This document shows, in pieces, positions 33,661 to 43,190 of a DNA stretch of 64,000 bases. The DNA is from CCMP332 sp040218795. GTDB taxonomy: Bacteria; Bacteroidota; Bacteroidia; Cytophagales; CCMP332. The DNA is taken from contig JAVJQT010000001.1 of NCBI GenBank assembly GCA_040218795.1, forward strand, positions 124,001 to 188,000, written 5' to 3'. Under the pieces are notes generated by a model. The model had not been told where the DNA came from. It saw nothing but the letters and a program-made list of their open reading frames with translations, and searched no databases. Made by a program: the position numbers and the translations under genes. Within the stretch, counting starts at the first letter, position 1, and every line of letters starts with the position of its first letter.

Positions 33661-35883
33661 TTATACAATTTGTTTTTGAGTATTGGTATTGACAAAGAGC
33701 ACATCACCAATGGAATCGTAACCTTTGAAAACATCTTCTGCTTCGTGTTTTACCATTTCTGTTCGAATTCCCAAAATGGTTAAATCGGCTTCGGCAGACT
33801 TCTCATTGACAATATTTTTTATTTCAATCTCTTCGGTTTTGGGTATAACCTCAATATTATTAGGTGAAATTGGCAATCTACCTGTTTTGATCAATTCCAT
33901 GATCTTATTTCTTTGATTGACAAGATCTTCTTTTGGATAAATGGCAAAGATTTTAATATCGCCCTTATGCCAATCCGGATGGCCCAAAATGATGTAAGAC
34001 AACAAGATCATTAAACTCGCATTTTCAAAATCTTTCTGAGTAAGCCAAATGTGAATCTGTTTTCTAAAACCAAAATTCCTGTCGGAGCTTCCGAGAATCA
34101 TGACATCAAAATTGGTGGATTTGGTGAGTTGAAAGTTATCTACAATATCACTCAGATTATCGGGTTTATGTTTTGAAAACTCAAATAGAATCATGTTGTT
34201 TTCTTTACCGGAAATTCCCGGGAGTTGAATCACCTGAGCCACTGCAGAGGTATAACTCGGACTGATCATGGTATCCAGATAAATATTGGTTTTGTTGGCC
34301 TCTGCCATTTTAATGAGCTTGTTTAAAGACTCTCTTGCTTTTATATGTGTGTCTTTGGATAGATAACCATCAATTCTATGGATATAAGTTCCAAATCCAA
34401 ATTTAAAGGAGATCCAGCCGAGCAATTCAAAAGCGCCAAAACGTTTGAATGAGTCTTCTGAAATACAAACCACGGAAGGTCTCCATGTATCGGCATCGGG
34501 ATCTTTATGAGCTTTTTGCAGAAATACCTGGAGTTGACGTGCCAATTGGAATATCACGGATTGAAATATTCTGTTTAAACCCTCTTTTTGACTTCTGGTA
34601 TTCGATATGCCTAAATACGTGAGCACCATAATAGCCAGAGATATTGTGGCATAGGTGGCATTCATTTGAAACATTAGAAATACACATAATACGGCTCCAA
34701 CCAATGAGAAAAACCATTTTGATCTAAAGGAAGGACGGTAGGAGGGATCACCTGCAAAATGTTCCAAAAATGAAATGGTGCATATCGCTCCGTAGGTCAC
34801 CATAAAGAACATTGAAATGATCTCTGCCACAAAATTGACATCACCTATCAAAACGAAAAAGAAGGCAATGATTGAAGTGACGATCGCTGCGTTTCGCGGT
34901 TCTTTGCTTTGCGCTACAAATTTTGATAACCAGATATTGGCATCGGTGGATGGGAAAATTCTATCTGAAGCCAGGGCTTGTAATGTTCTCGGTGCCACCA
35001 TTATGGAACCCAATGCAGAAGAAATTGTAGCTGCTGCGAGCCCAATTGGTATTATTGGACCCCATATGGCAATGTCGCTCATGATCAACTGATCCTGATC
35101 GAGCTCATCCGGTGATGCGGAGATATACAGTTTTATAGCGATAAAGAAATACATTATCATACCAAAAATTGTAGCATAAAGCGTTCCTCTTGGAATTGAT
35201 TTTTTGGGATCCTTTAAATCTCCGGATAGTCCCACACCGGCGGTCATACCCGTAAATGCAGGGAAACAGATTGCAAATACAAAAAAGAAATTATCCGGAT
35301 CGGAAACGGTTTGCATCATGTCCATATCGGTGAAGTCAACGGATCCGGCTGTTTTTCCTCCCATAAAAAACATAACAAGGGATGCTGCGAGAATGGTAAC
35401 TACAAAATAGAGCGCTTTCACTCCAAGATCAGCCCCCTTAATCAAAATGAGAGAAATCAATAAAAGCAAAAAGGGAATGCTTACAATTCTGTAATCAAAA
35501 ACGTATATGGCGTATTCCTGTAATAAATAATGAAATACAGGTTCAAATGCCTGTGAAAATGCGATAATATAAAAGGCTACGCTTATCGCCTGCGATAAGT
35601 AAAGCGCAATTCCAATGGCCGCACCAATAGTTATTCCAAATGATCTGGAAATAATGTAGTATTCTCCACCACCTTCTACTTTCTGGTTTGTAGCTATTTC
35701 GGCAATGGCCATTGCAGTGGGTATGGTAACCAAATGACCGATAATGATAATTGCAAAGGTGCCGTATAAGCCAACATTTCCAACCGCATACCCAAATCTG
35801 AGGAACATGATTGCTCCGAGTATGGTAGAAACAGCAGTAAGAAACACAGGCGCTGTTCCAAAGCCTTTTTTAGTTTGACTCAT
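33661..35883 (-). CDS. APC/SLC12-type (cation-chloride cotransporter-like) permease
   Basis: The 740-residue product has about twelve transmembrane segments in residues 12-440, then a soluble C-terminal region of about 290 residues. TM1 (STILGAIMFLRFGYAVGNVG) matches the signature of the SLC12 cation-chloride cotransporter family, and FAICFPAFTGMTAGVGLSGDL fits TM6. The cytoplasmic tail (YIHRIDGYLSKDTHIKARES, MILGSSDRNFGFRKQIHIWL) is the SLC12-type tail. Bacterial members are of uncertain substrate; amino acid or Na/K/Cl transport are all possible. It is convergent with the T9SS cargo gene and lies 7 bp after smc. Confidence 0.85.
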   Translation of the reverse strand: MSQTKKGFGTAPVFLTAVSTILGAIMFLRFGYAVGNVGLYGTFAIIIIGHLVTIPTAMAIAEIATNQKVEGGGEYYIISRSFGITIGAAIGIALYLSQAISVAFYIIAFSQAFEPVFHYLLQEYAIYVFDYRIVSIPFLLLLISLILIKGADLGVKALYFVVTILAASLVMFFMGGKTAGSVDFTDMDMMQTVSDPDNFFFVFAICFPAFTGMTAGVGLSGDLKDPKKSIPRGTLYATIFGMIMYFFIAIKLYISASPDELDQDQLIMSDIAIWGPIIPIGLAAATISSALGSIMVAPRTLQALASDRIFPSTDANIWLSKFVAQSKEPRNAAIVTSIIAFFFVLIGDVNFVAEIISMFFMVTYGAICTISFLEHFAGDPSYRPSFRSKWFFSLVGAVLCVFLMFQMNATYATISLAIMVLTYLGISNTRSQKEGLNRIFQSVIFQLARQLQVFLQKAHKDPDADTWRPSVVCISEDSFKRFGAFELLGWISFKFGFGTYIHRIDGYLSKDTHIKARESLNKLIKMAEANKTNIYLDTMISPSYTSAVAQVIQLPGISGKENNMILFEFSKHKPDNLSDIVDNFQLTKSTNFDVMILGSSDRNFGFRKQIHIWLTQKDFENASLMILLSYIILGHPDWHKGDIKIFAIYPKEDLVNQRNKIMELIKTGRLPISPNNIEVIPKTEEIEIKNIVNEKSAEADLTILGIRTEMVKHEAEDVFKGYDSIGDVLFVNTNTQKQIV

Positions 35884-35890
35884 ATAATAA

Positions 35891-38800
35891 TCAGGTTAAT
35901 TCTCTTAAGTCTACCGGAACGACTCTCGATACCCCATTTTCTACCATGGTGATGCCATAAATTATATCTGTACTTGCCATGGTTCTTTTATTGTGTGTGA
36001 CGATAATAAATTGAGATTCATTGGAAAACTCCCGAACAATATTATTGAATTTATCAATATTCGCATCATCCAAAGGCGCATCTACTTCGTCAAAAATACA
36101 AAACGGAGCTGGTTTTAATAGATAAATTGCAAATAATAAGGAAGTGGCTGTAAGCGTCTTTTCTCCTCCCGACAATTGATTGATGGTCAAGGGACGTTTG
36201 CCCTTGGGTTGCGCAAAAATCTCAATGTCGGAATCCACAGGATCATCGGGATTTAGAAGTTTTAAATCACAGGAATCTTCTTTTGTAAAAAGCGTTCGAA
36301 ACACTTTGTGAAAATTGACCCTGATTAGTTCAAATGCTTTTTCAAAGGTTTCTCTTGCCACCAGGTCAATTTCCGAAATGGTATTTAAGAGAGATTCTTT
36401 AGCTTGTATTAAATCATCTTTTTGTTCAATTATAAAATCATACCGGTTTTTAATCTCTTCATATGCTTCCAGCGCCATAGGATTAATAGGCCCCAGTCGC
36501 TCGAGGCGATCTTTTATTTTTTGAACTTCATTTAACAGCGCTTCTTTTTCTTCCTCATCTATGCTTTTATTGCCATCAATTTTGGCTATGTCAATTTCAA
36601 TTTCAAACTCAACGGAAAGCCGCTCCTTGAGGGCGGTCATTGCCAGGTCTGTTTCATTTCTTTTTTCCTCAAGACTGTGGATAAATGAATCAATCACCTC
36701 TTTTTTTCTTTGAAATTCTCTGACTTGTTTCTCAATATCATCGATTAAAGTTCTCAGCGCATAATATGCTTTTTCCTTTTCATTAACCGTGTTTTCAAGG
36801 GATTCCTTTTGATCGTATAATTCAACGAGGTCAGACTCCGCAGCATCGGTTTTACTTAGTAAAACTTTTATCTCTTCATTGGTTTTCTGAATATCACTTT
36901 GAGCTTTTTCTATTCTCTCCTTGCTGTTTTCAAAATTGCCTTTTTTGTAATCGATATCCTGTGTCAATGACTTTTCCTTATTCTGAAGCTGAATGAAAAA
37001 GATATTTGCTTCATTGAAAGCCTGAGCGGATTCTGTTAAATTGATTTTTTCTTTCTCAAGTTCTTCTGCCGCAGATTTTAGTTCCTTTTCAATATTCTCT
37101 AGTGCTATTCGACATTTTTCAAGCTTAGGTCCCTGATCGAGTTTTGAAGATTCGATCTCTTCAATTTTAGCACGGATATCTTCTTTTTGACCTGAACTGG
37201 AAGCAATTAAATCCTCAAATTGCTCCTTCCTTGTTTTGATAGAAACCAACTCTTGTTTCAGGTTATTCAAATAGTCCTGTTTTTCATCTATAAGATGGTT
37301 TTTGTCTGCCTTTTTGAGTTCCTCAAGATCAAATTGACGTTTTTTTAATTTGGCTTCGGTTTCCTGATCCTTTATTAGAAGTTTTTGAATTTCATTTTTG
37401 AGTTTGACCAGGTTTTTTTCCCTTCCTATCCTCTTACCTTCAAAAAGGCCTACTGAACCGCCCGACAGACTAAACTTTCTTTTAACCGTTTTTCCATCTT
37501 TACTAATCCAAACAACTTCTTTATCAGATAAAATACTGTCGTCAATTTTTTCAACGATATAGACATTGTCCAGGAGGTATTGTACCAACTTTTTATACTG
37601 TACATCGTATTCTACCAATTCGGTAGCTGGAATGGCAGAATTAAAGATTTTTGGCTTCTGAGAGAGGTAATTGTCAAATTCTGAAAGGATAAAGAAATTG
37701 GCCTTTCCCTTACTGGCATCGCTCAATAAATGAATGGCTTTGAGCGCCTCATCCAAACTAGCGACCACATAGTAGTTCAGATAGGGTTCAAGGTAATTTT
37801 CAATGGCCAGCTTGTGGTTTTCATCGGTAGAAATGATATCGGAAAGTAGGGGGGACTTTTTTGCCCAATTGCCAGATTTTTTAAGAAATTTTATAGCTTC
37901 CGGAAATCCTTCCAGGTTATCGACCAATGATTTAGTGAGCTTGTACTCATTCTCTTTGGAGTCGATGCTTCTACGGACCTCTATGTGTTTGTTTCGAATC
38001 TTTTCAATATCGTTTTCTGCAGCTTCGATTTGTTTGACAACTTTGCTTTCATCGTCTTTTAGAATTGAAAGTTCTTTTTCTTTTTCCTTAATGGCGGTTT
38101 CGAGAATTGCGATCTTTTCTGAAAACATCTCAATGTCTTTTTCTTTGGCACCGCTGTCCGTATCTGCGCGTTCTATTTGTTGTTTTAAGGATTCGAGCTG
38201 AATTTCATTGATCTCTAAAGCCTTGGAAATTTGATAATATTCCTGTTGTGCATCGGTTTTGCTTTTTAGCAATTCATCGTATACAGTTTGCTTAGCTTCT
38301 GTTTTTTCTTTTTGTTGATGATGTAATTTTTGTAGTTCTTCAACTTTTCTGGTATTGGCCTTTACTTCTTCAGCGATTTCTAAAAGCTCCTGTTCAAGAC
38401 TTTTTATGCTAAATGCCGCCCTTTCATTACTTTTTTTATCCGAATCCAATTGCTCATTTAGCCTTTCCAGGTTAGAATTGAGGTATCTGAGTCTTTCGTT
38501 TTTTATATTTTTTTCACTCTCGTAATTTCTGATTTTTTCTACATGCTCATTTAAAGATTTCTGTGCCGAGGAGAGTTCTTTTTCCTTGCTAATCAGATTT
38601 TTCTTCTCTTCTTCAATTTTTGAGTCCTGCTTCTGAATTTTACTTTGTATATCGCCTCTCTGATCCTTTTCGGATTGTATTTGTGCCTTGTATTTATCCA
38701 GCCTTTGTTTGTGAGAACTCATGCTGATTTGGGCAAGCTCAATACTTTTGCTTTTATAATCTGATTTTAATTCCTGATATTTCTGAGCTTGTCTAGCTTG

Positions 38801-39421
38801 TTTTTCCAGGCTTTTCATATTTTTTTCTATCTCAAAAAGCAGGTCTTCCACTCGCTCAAGATCCTTATCCGTGTCCTCGAGTTTTTTAAGGGTTTGTCGT
38901 TTTCGAACCTTGAATTTTGATATACCCGCAGCTTCTTCAAATAGATTTTTTCTGGCGCCATCCTTATTTTGAAGAATATCATCCACCATTTTAAGCTCAA
39001 TTATGGCGTAGGAATCAGATCCGATGCCCGTGTCCATAAATAGATTGGTAATATCCTTTAAGCGACATTGAACTCCATTTAACAGGTATTCACTATCACC
39101 TGAGCGGTAGTATCTTCTGGTGATGGTTACCTGCGAATACTCAGTGGGAAGTATATTTTTGGTATTGTTAAATGTGAGGGAGACCTCTGCCATTTGCATG
39201 GCCTTTCGCTTTTTGGTGCCATTAAAAATGACATTTTCCATTTTGTCTGAGCGCAATGTTCTTGATTTTTGCTCACCAAGCACCCATCTTATGGCATCAA
39301 CGATATTTGACTTGCCACAACCGTTGGGGCCCACTACACCGGTGATACCCTTGTCAAAATTTATAATAATCTTATCACCAAAACTCTTAAAGCCTTTGGC
39401 TTCCAGTCGTGTAATCTCCAT
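35891..39421 (-). CDS. smc: chromosome segregation protein SMC
   Basis: The 1176-residue product has the full SMC architecture: N-terminal head with Walker A GPNGCGKSN (31-39), two long coiled-coil arms (about 170-500 and 670-1000), a hinge (about 515-660, with YLEPYLNYYVVASLDEALKA), and the C-terminal head with signature LSGGEKTL (1083-1090) and Walker B FCIFDEVDAPLDD. It loops and compacts chromosomal DNA. ScpA and ScpB are not encoded here. It is first in a likely transcript with the SLC12-type gene, or they are simply adjacent. Confidence 0.97.
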   Translation of the reverse strand: MEITRLEAKGFKSFGDKIIINFDKGITGVVGPNGCGKSNIVDAIRWVLGEQKSRTLRSDKMENVIFNGTKKRKAMQMAEVSLTFNNTKNILPTEYSQVTITRRYYRSGDSEYLLNGVQCRLKDITNLFMDTGIGSDSYAIIELKMVDDILQNKDGARKNLFEEAAGISKFKVRKRQTLKKLEDTDKDLERVEDLLFEIEKNMKSLEKQARQAQKYQELKSDYKSKSIELAQISMSSHKQRLDKYKAQIQSEKDQRGDIQSKIQKQDSKIEEEKKNLISKEKELSSAQKSLNEHVEKIRNYESEKNIKNERLRYLNSNLERLNEQLDSDKKSNERAAFSIKSLEQELLEIAEEVKANTRKVEELQKLHHQQKEKTEAKQTVYDELLKSKTDAQQEYYQISKALEINEIQLESLKQQIERADTDSGAKEKDIEMFSEKIAILETAIKEKEKELSILKDDESKVVKQIEAAENDIEKIRNKHIEVRRSIDSKENEYKLTKSLVDNLEGFPEAIKFLKKSGNWAKKSPLLSDIISTDENHKLAIENYLEPYLNYYVVASLDEALKAIHLLSDASKGKANFFILSEFDNYLSQKPKIFNSAIPATELVEYDVQYKKLVQYLLDNVYIVEKIDDSILSDKEVVWISKDGKTVKRKFSLSGGSVGLFEGKRIGREKNLVKLKNEIQKLLIKDQETEAKLKKRQFDLEELKKADKNHLIDEKQDYLNNLKQELVSIKTRKEQFEDLIASSSGQKEDIRAKIEEIESSKLDQGPKLEKCRIALENIEKELKSAAEELEKEKINLTESAQAFNEANIFFIQLQNKEKSLTQDIDYKKGNFENSKERIEKAQSDIQKTNEEIKVLLSKTDAAESDLVELYDQKESLENTVNEKEKAYYALRTLIDDIEKQVREFQRKKEVIDSFIHSLEEKRNETDLAMTALKERLSVEFEIEIDIAKIDGNKSIDEEEKEALLNEVQKIKDRLERLGPINPMALEAYEEIKNRYDFIIEQKDDLIQAKESLLNTISEIDLVARETFEKAFELIRVNFHKVFRTLFTKEDSCDLKLLNPDDPVDSDIEIFAQPKGKRPLTINQLSGGEKTLTATSLLFAIYLLKPAPFCIFDEVDAPLDDANIDKFNNIVREFSNESQFIIVTHNKRTMASTDIIYGITMVENGVSRVVPVDLRELT

Positions 39422-39505
39422 ATATCAGATTGCAATGGAGCGAAATTAGCATTTTTGGTAAAAAGGAATCCCAGGAAAAGGGGTTATTTTATAAGATGTG
39501 GATAA

Positions 39506-39919
39506 CTATTCCGCAATAAGGTCAAATGCTTCTCTTTTTATGGAATCAACGTCCAATCCGAGTTTCAAACCGTCTTCTATGGCGCGGATAAGTACAGTAA
39601 CAATGATTTTCTTGAATCCTAGTCGAATGGCAACTTCAACACAATAGTCCAGCTCCTTTTGATATAATTTGCCATCGATCATCATCATCTGAACAACATT
39701 GAAAAGGTATTCGAACTGATCCTCCTCATTGTCAGGCACAACGATGTCAATATCTTCAGCCCTGTCAATCAATTGATCAATTTGCTTGGCATTGAGGCCA
39801 CTTTTAAATCCGATCTTATATACAAGATCTTTCTCGGACTGATCAAAGTGATCATCGATTTTAGCCAAATACACCAAATTACTCAGGTGTTTATCAATCA
39901 AGGTTTGCTTATCAAGCAT
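39506..39919 (-). CDS. TerB-like helical protein
   Basis: I place the start at ATG 39919 (MLDKQTLIDKHLSNL, 137 residues); the frame extends 8 codons to a TTG. The all-helical product carries the TerB-type pattern of acidic metal-coordinating helices: LVYLAKIDDHFDQSEKDLVY and VVQMMMIDGKLYQKELDYC, two copies of a D-G/H-F-Q/K-E motif. TerB family members are linked to tellurite resistance or stress, but stand-alone ones like this have no assigned function. It lies about 85 bp before smc on the same strand. Confidence 0.7.
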   Translation of the reverse strand: MLDKQTLIDKHLSNLVYLAKIDDHFDQSEKDLVYKIGFKSGLNAKQIDQLIDRAEDIDIVVPDNEEDQFEYLFNVVQMMMIDGKLYQKELDYCVEVAIRLGFKKIIVTVLIRAIEDGLKLGLDVDSIKREAFDLIAE

Positions 39920-40026
39920 GTTTGCTGTATTAGTTATATACAAAAGAACTAAATTTTTTTAAATCAGGTTCTCGCCTGAATGTTTATATCATATATTGAT
40001 TTTCTTTTTTGTATAAATGTAACCGA

Positions 40027-40659
40027 CTAAATCGGTATTTTTTTCAATTTTATACTAAATATAAGCTCTTTAGGGCTTAAATAGCTGTTTTCCTGTTTCC
40101 ATTTCATTAAATCAAGATAATTTCTTCTGTCAAATAGAGTCAATACAGGGATATTTGTACTTATTCTGAAAAAAATATACATGATTTTTATAAGCAAAAT
40201 ATTTGATTTTCGGGATGATAAAGAGTTAAAATCGGTAATGATTATTGAGCCTTGATCTGCAAGCATAGTATGACATTTATCCAAAATCACATGTATATCA
40301 GTCGGTTTTTGACTATCCAGAAAAAATGGCAATGCGACCACATCGTATTTTTGTGTTGAAGTAAAGCTTTCGAAATCACTTTCTTTTATTTGAATTTTTT
40401 CTGCATGTTTGAGTTTATTACGTCTGTATCTGCTTTTTTCGCACATTTTGGCACTTTTATCAATACAGGTTATGCTGCTAAATTTACTTATCTCAATGTG
40501 TTCCAGAAATTCCGAGCTTCCACAAGCAATGACCAATAATTTACTTTCCGGTCTGACTTTATTTAAATGGATGCATTCGGCTTTTATCAGAGATTGGCCA
40601 AATACAATTTTTTTAAGAAGATCATAAAAGGGAGCTATTATGCCGTAGTTATTAGTCAT
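40027..40659 (-). CDS. SAM-dependent methyltransferase-like protein
   Basis: The 210-residue product fits a class I methyltransferase: YGIIAPFYDLLKKIVFG at the N-terminus (UbiE-like start), motif I as LLVIACGSSEFL, SSITCIDKSAKMCEKS for the acidic loop, YDVVALPFFLDSQ as motif IV and GSIIITDFNSL. Motif I is ACGSSE, a departure from the usual GxGxG. Its ATG directly follows the stop of the UbiA-like gene (TAAATG), so the two are coupled. A joint role in making or modifying an isoprenoid or quinone-like lipid is plausible but unproven. Confidence 0.75.
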   Translation of the reverse strand: MTNNYGIIAPFYDLLKKIVFGQSLIKAECIHLNKVRPESKLLVIACGSSEFLEHIEISKFSSITCIDKSAKMCEKSRYRRNKLKHAEKIQIKESDFESFTSTQKYDVVALPFFLDSQKPTDIHVILDKCHTMLADQGSIIITDFNSLSSRKSNILLIKIMYIFFRISTNIPVLTLFDRRNYLDLMKWKQENSYLSPKELIFSIKLKKIPI

Positions 40660-41493
40660 TTATAGCCAAAATAGAACAATTGGAATTAAGAATATTCCAT
40701 CTCCAAGGCTTCGGTAAAGGTCAGTGGAAATAAGTACTTGTGATTTTCTGTAAGAAAGAAATAAAACAAACAGCATTGTCAACAGTAATAGTCCGACAAG
40801 TGTATGCTCGCTAAGAGTTATAAAATACAGACATAAAAACAAACATATTAGAGAAGCTATTTTAATGCTTAGATTTATTTTATCAGGACGCCAATGCAAA
40901 CTGATGCTCGTAAAATGGTCTTCCAAATCGGCTTCTCGTTCAATAGTGCTAAAAAATAAGAGATTGATGAGGGCCAATAAAAATAGTATGGATAAGGCCA
41001 GATAGGCGTCGGGGGAAATATATTTTGCTGTAATAAATGGGCTTAGAGCAAGTCCGAGCGAGTATCCTAAAGCCACGCGGATTTCCTTGCCAAATAGAAA
41101 AAAATAATCTTTGGAGAAGTGATTTAATATTTGATGAACGATTACAAAAATCATCAAAGACAGGCCTGCAATAATGATTTCAGGTGGAAAATATATCAGT
41201 GTAAAGGCAGCGTTAATCAAAATGGCCAGTAGCGCGAATAAGCTTATGATTTTGAAATGCATCTGATGCAATCGGTGTCTGAAAGAAACAGCTTCTTTTT
41301 TAATCAATTTGGCATCAACAAGATGATCTGCGGTGTAAATCAACCAAACACTGAGCCCCAAGACCAAATCATAATGCCAAATTGAATTTATATCTAATAT
41401 GATATACAAGAGCTTAGAACAGGCCACAGCACCAATCGCAATGTCGATACTCAAGGCATTCATGTATCTTAAAAGCTTTGTATAATTATTCAA
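40660..41493 (-). CDS. UbiA-like membrane prenyltransferase family protein
   Basis: The 277-residue product has eight or nine hydrophobic segments. YTADHLVDAK after the second helix resembles the first Asp-rich loop of UbiA enzymes (NDxxDxxxD, here only two aspartates), and EREADLEDH after a later helix may be the second. The frame begins at a TTG 2 bp after the pgk stop, with an ATG 10 codons later at 41463 as the alternative. The loops are atypical, so enzymatic activity and substrate are open. It is followed without gap by a methyltransferase gene. Confidence 0.65.
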   Translation of the reverse strand: MNNYTKLLRYMNALSIDIAIGAVACSKLLYIILDINSIWHYDLVLGLSVWLIYTADHLVDAKLIKKEAVSFRHRLHQMHFKIISLFALLAILINAAFTLIYFPPEIIIAGLSLMIFVIVHQILNHFSKDYFFLFGKEIRVALGYSLGLALSPFITAKYISPDAYLALSILFLLALINLLFFSTIEREADLEDHFTSISLHWRPDKINLSIKIASLICLFLCLYFITLSEHTLVGLLLLTMLFVLFLSYRKSQVLISTDLYRSLGDGIFLIPIVLFWL

Positions 41494-41494
41494 T

Positions 41495-42682
41495 TTATTG
41501 GTCTAAAGCCTGAATTCCGGGCAGCTCTTTTCCTTCGAAATATTCCAATAAAGCGCCTCCTCCGGTAGAAACAAAAGATACTTTATCACCGTAGCCCAAT
41601 TGATTGACAGCAGCAGCAGAATCCCCACCGCCAATTAGTGAAAATGCCCCATTTGCACTGGCATCAGCTATTGCTTTGGCAATGTCTTTAGTTCCTATGC
41701 AGAACTTATCCATTTCAAAAACACCCAGAGGACCATTCCATAATATGGTTTTTGCTGAAGAAATAGTTTGAGAATACTTTTTTATGGCCTGAGGTCCTAT
41801 ATCAAGACCCATATAGCCATCTTTAATTTCATGGCTATTGCAAATCATAGTATTGGCATCATTATCAAAGGCATCGGCAGCCACAGAATCCATAGGAAGC
41901 AATAGCGATACACCCTTTTCTTTGCTTTTGCGAATCAGTTCTTTGGCAAGTGGAATTTTATCCTCTTCGCAAAGGGAATTTCCAATTTTTCCGCCCTGTG
42001 CTTTGATAAATGTATAGGACATACCACCACCGATGATAAGGGAATCTACCTTATCCAGAAGCTTTTCAATAATTAAGATTTTATCAGAAATTTTTGCCCC
42101 ACCCATAATTGCAACGAAAGGTCTTTCGGTGTGCTCCATCACTTTTTTAGCATTTTCAATTTCTGCCTGTATTAGATAGCCCGCCGCTTTTTCTTCAAAA
42201 AATTCCGCAATGGTTGTGGTACTTGCATGGGCCCGGTGCGCGGTTCCAAAAGCATCATTGACATAGGCATCGCCAAGAGAAGCCAATTGTTTTGCAAAAT
42301 TGGTATCACCTTTGGTTTCCTCCTTGTAAAAACGAACATTTTCTAGAAGTAATACATCTCCGCTATTGAGTTTTTCAGATAGTTCTATCGCAGATTTTCC
42401 GATACAGTCATCCGCAAATTGTACTTCAAGGCCTAGTGCTTTATTGAGATTTGGAATGATATGTTTTAGTGAAAACTTTTCTTCCGGTCCCTGTTTTGGC
42501 CTGCCGAGATGAGACATAAGTATTACAGCTCCACCTTCATTAAGGATTTTTTTAATGCTGGGTATGGCTGAATTAATTCTTGTTTCATCGCTTACCTTTT
42601 GATTTGAATCCAGCGGGACGTTGAAATCCACTCGCATTAATACTTTTTTTCCGGAAAATGATATATCGTCGATTGTTTTCAT
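41495..42682 (-). CDS. pgk: phosphoglycerate kinase
   Basis: The 395-residue glycolytic enzyme transfers phosphate from 1,3-bisphosphoglycerate to ADP. Family marks include VLMRVDFNVPLDSNQ with the substrate Arg and Asp, LMSHLGRPKQGPEEKFS, NDAFGTAHRAHAST, IMGGAKISDKILIIEKLLDK, ILWNGPLGVFE and LIGGGDSAAAVNQLG. Length is normal. It runs into the UbiA-like gene after 2 bp and is separated from the ferredoxin gene upstream by a terminator. Confidence 0.97.
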   Translation of the reverse strand: MKTIDDISFSGKKVLMRVDFNVPLDSNQKVSDETRINSAIPSIKKILNEGGAVILMSHLGRPKQGPEEKFSLKHIIPNLNKALGLEVQFADDCIGKSAIELSEKLNSGDVLLLENVRFYKEETKGDTNFAKQLASLGDAYVNDAFGTAHRAHASTTTIAEFFEEKAAGYLIQAEIENAKKVMEHTERPFVAIMGGAKISDKILIIEKLLDKVDSLIIGGGMSYTFIKAQGGKIGNSLCEEDKIPLAKELIRKSKEKGVSLLLPMDSVAADAFDNDANTMICNSHEIKDGYMGLDIGPQAIKKYSQTISSAKTILWNGPLGVFEMDKFCIGTKDIAKAIADASANGAFSLIGGGDSAAAVNQLGYGDKVSFVSTGGGALLEYFEGKELPGIQALDQ

Positions 42683-42709
42683 AAATAGCGCTTATTCTGC
42701 AAAAATGAA

Positions 42710-42735
42710 AAATCCTTCCCAATAGAGAAGGATTT
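42710..42735 (-). terminator. rho-independent terminator of the ferredoxin gene
   Basis: AAATCCTTC (42710-42718) pairs with GAAGGATTT (42727-42735). A T-rich tract follows on the minus strand. It lies between the ferredoxin stop and the pgk start, so pgk must have its own promoter. Confidence 0.7.
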
Positions 42736-42760
42736 GTAATTGTATTATTTAATTCAAATT

Positions 42761-43108
42761 TTATTCACCGTGCATCCATGCTTTTTTGGCAAGCAGATCT
42801 TCTTCCGATTCTCTTGCATCCGGATCGTCAACACAACAATCTACAGGACAAACGGCCGCACACTGAGGCTCTTCATGGAATCCCATGCATTCAGTACATT
42901 TATCGGTTACGATATAGTAAAATTCATCCGATTTGGGCTCCATCATTGTGCCCGCATCCATATTGCTACCATCTTCTAGCTCTATTTCCTTTAGTTCCGT
43001 TCCGCCGGAAAAACTCCATTCTACACCTCCTTCATAAATTGCGGTATTTGGGCATTCAGGTTCACAAGCGCCGCAATTGATGCATTCATCGGTTATCATT
43101 ATAGCCAT
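42761..43108 (-). CDS. 2[4Fe-4S] ferredoxin (Alvin type)
   Basis: The 115-residue product has two cluster motifs: C9-x2-C12-x2-C15-x3-C19, then C71-x2-C74-x8-C83-x3-C87 with the longer spacing seen in Allochromatium-type (Alvin) 8Fe ferredoxins. About 50 residues of acidic insert (WSFSGGTELKEIELEDGSNM) separate the two, and an acidic tail follows. It should be a low-potential electron carrier in the cytoplasm. It is divergent from the LuxC-like reductase across an 82-bp gap, a pairing I recall from other Bacteroidota. Confidence 0.9.
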   Translation of the reverse strand: MAIMITDECINCGACEPECPNTAIYEGGVEWSFSGGTELKEIELEDGSNMDAGTMMEPKSDEFYYIVTDKCTECMGFHEEPQCAAVCPVDCCVDDPDARESEEDLLAKKAWMHGE

Positions 43109-43190
43109 AGCATTCCAATTTTAATCTTTTAACCTCAATTCAAGGCTAAATGTTTAATTTTCGGCTGCAAAATTAAGCATCAAATCGGAA

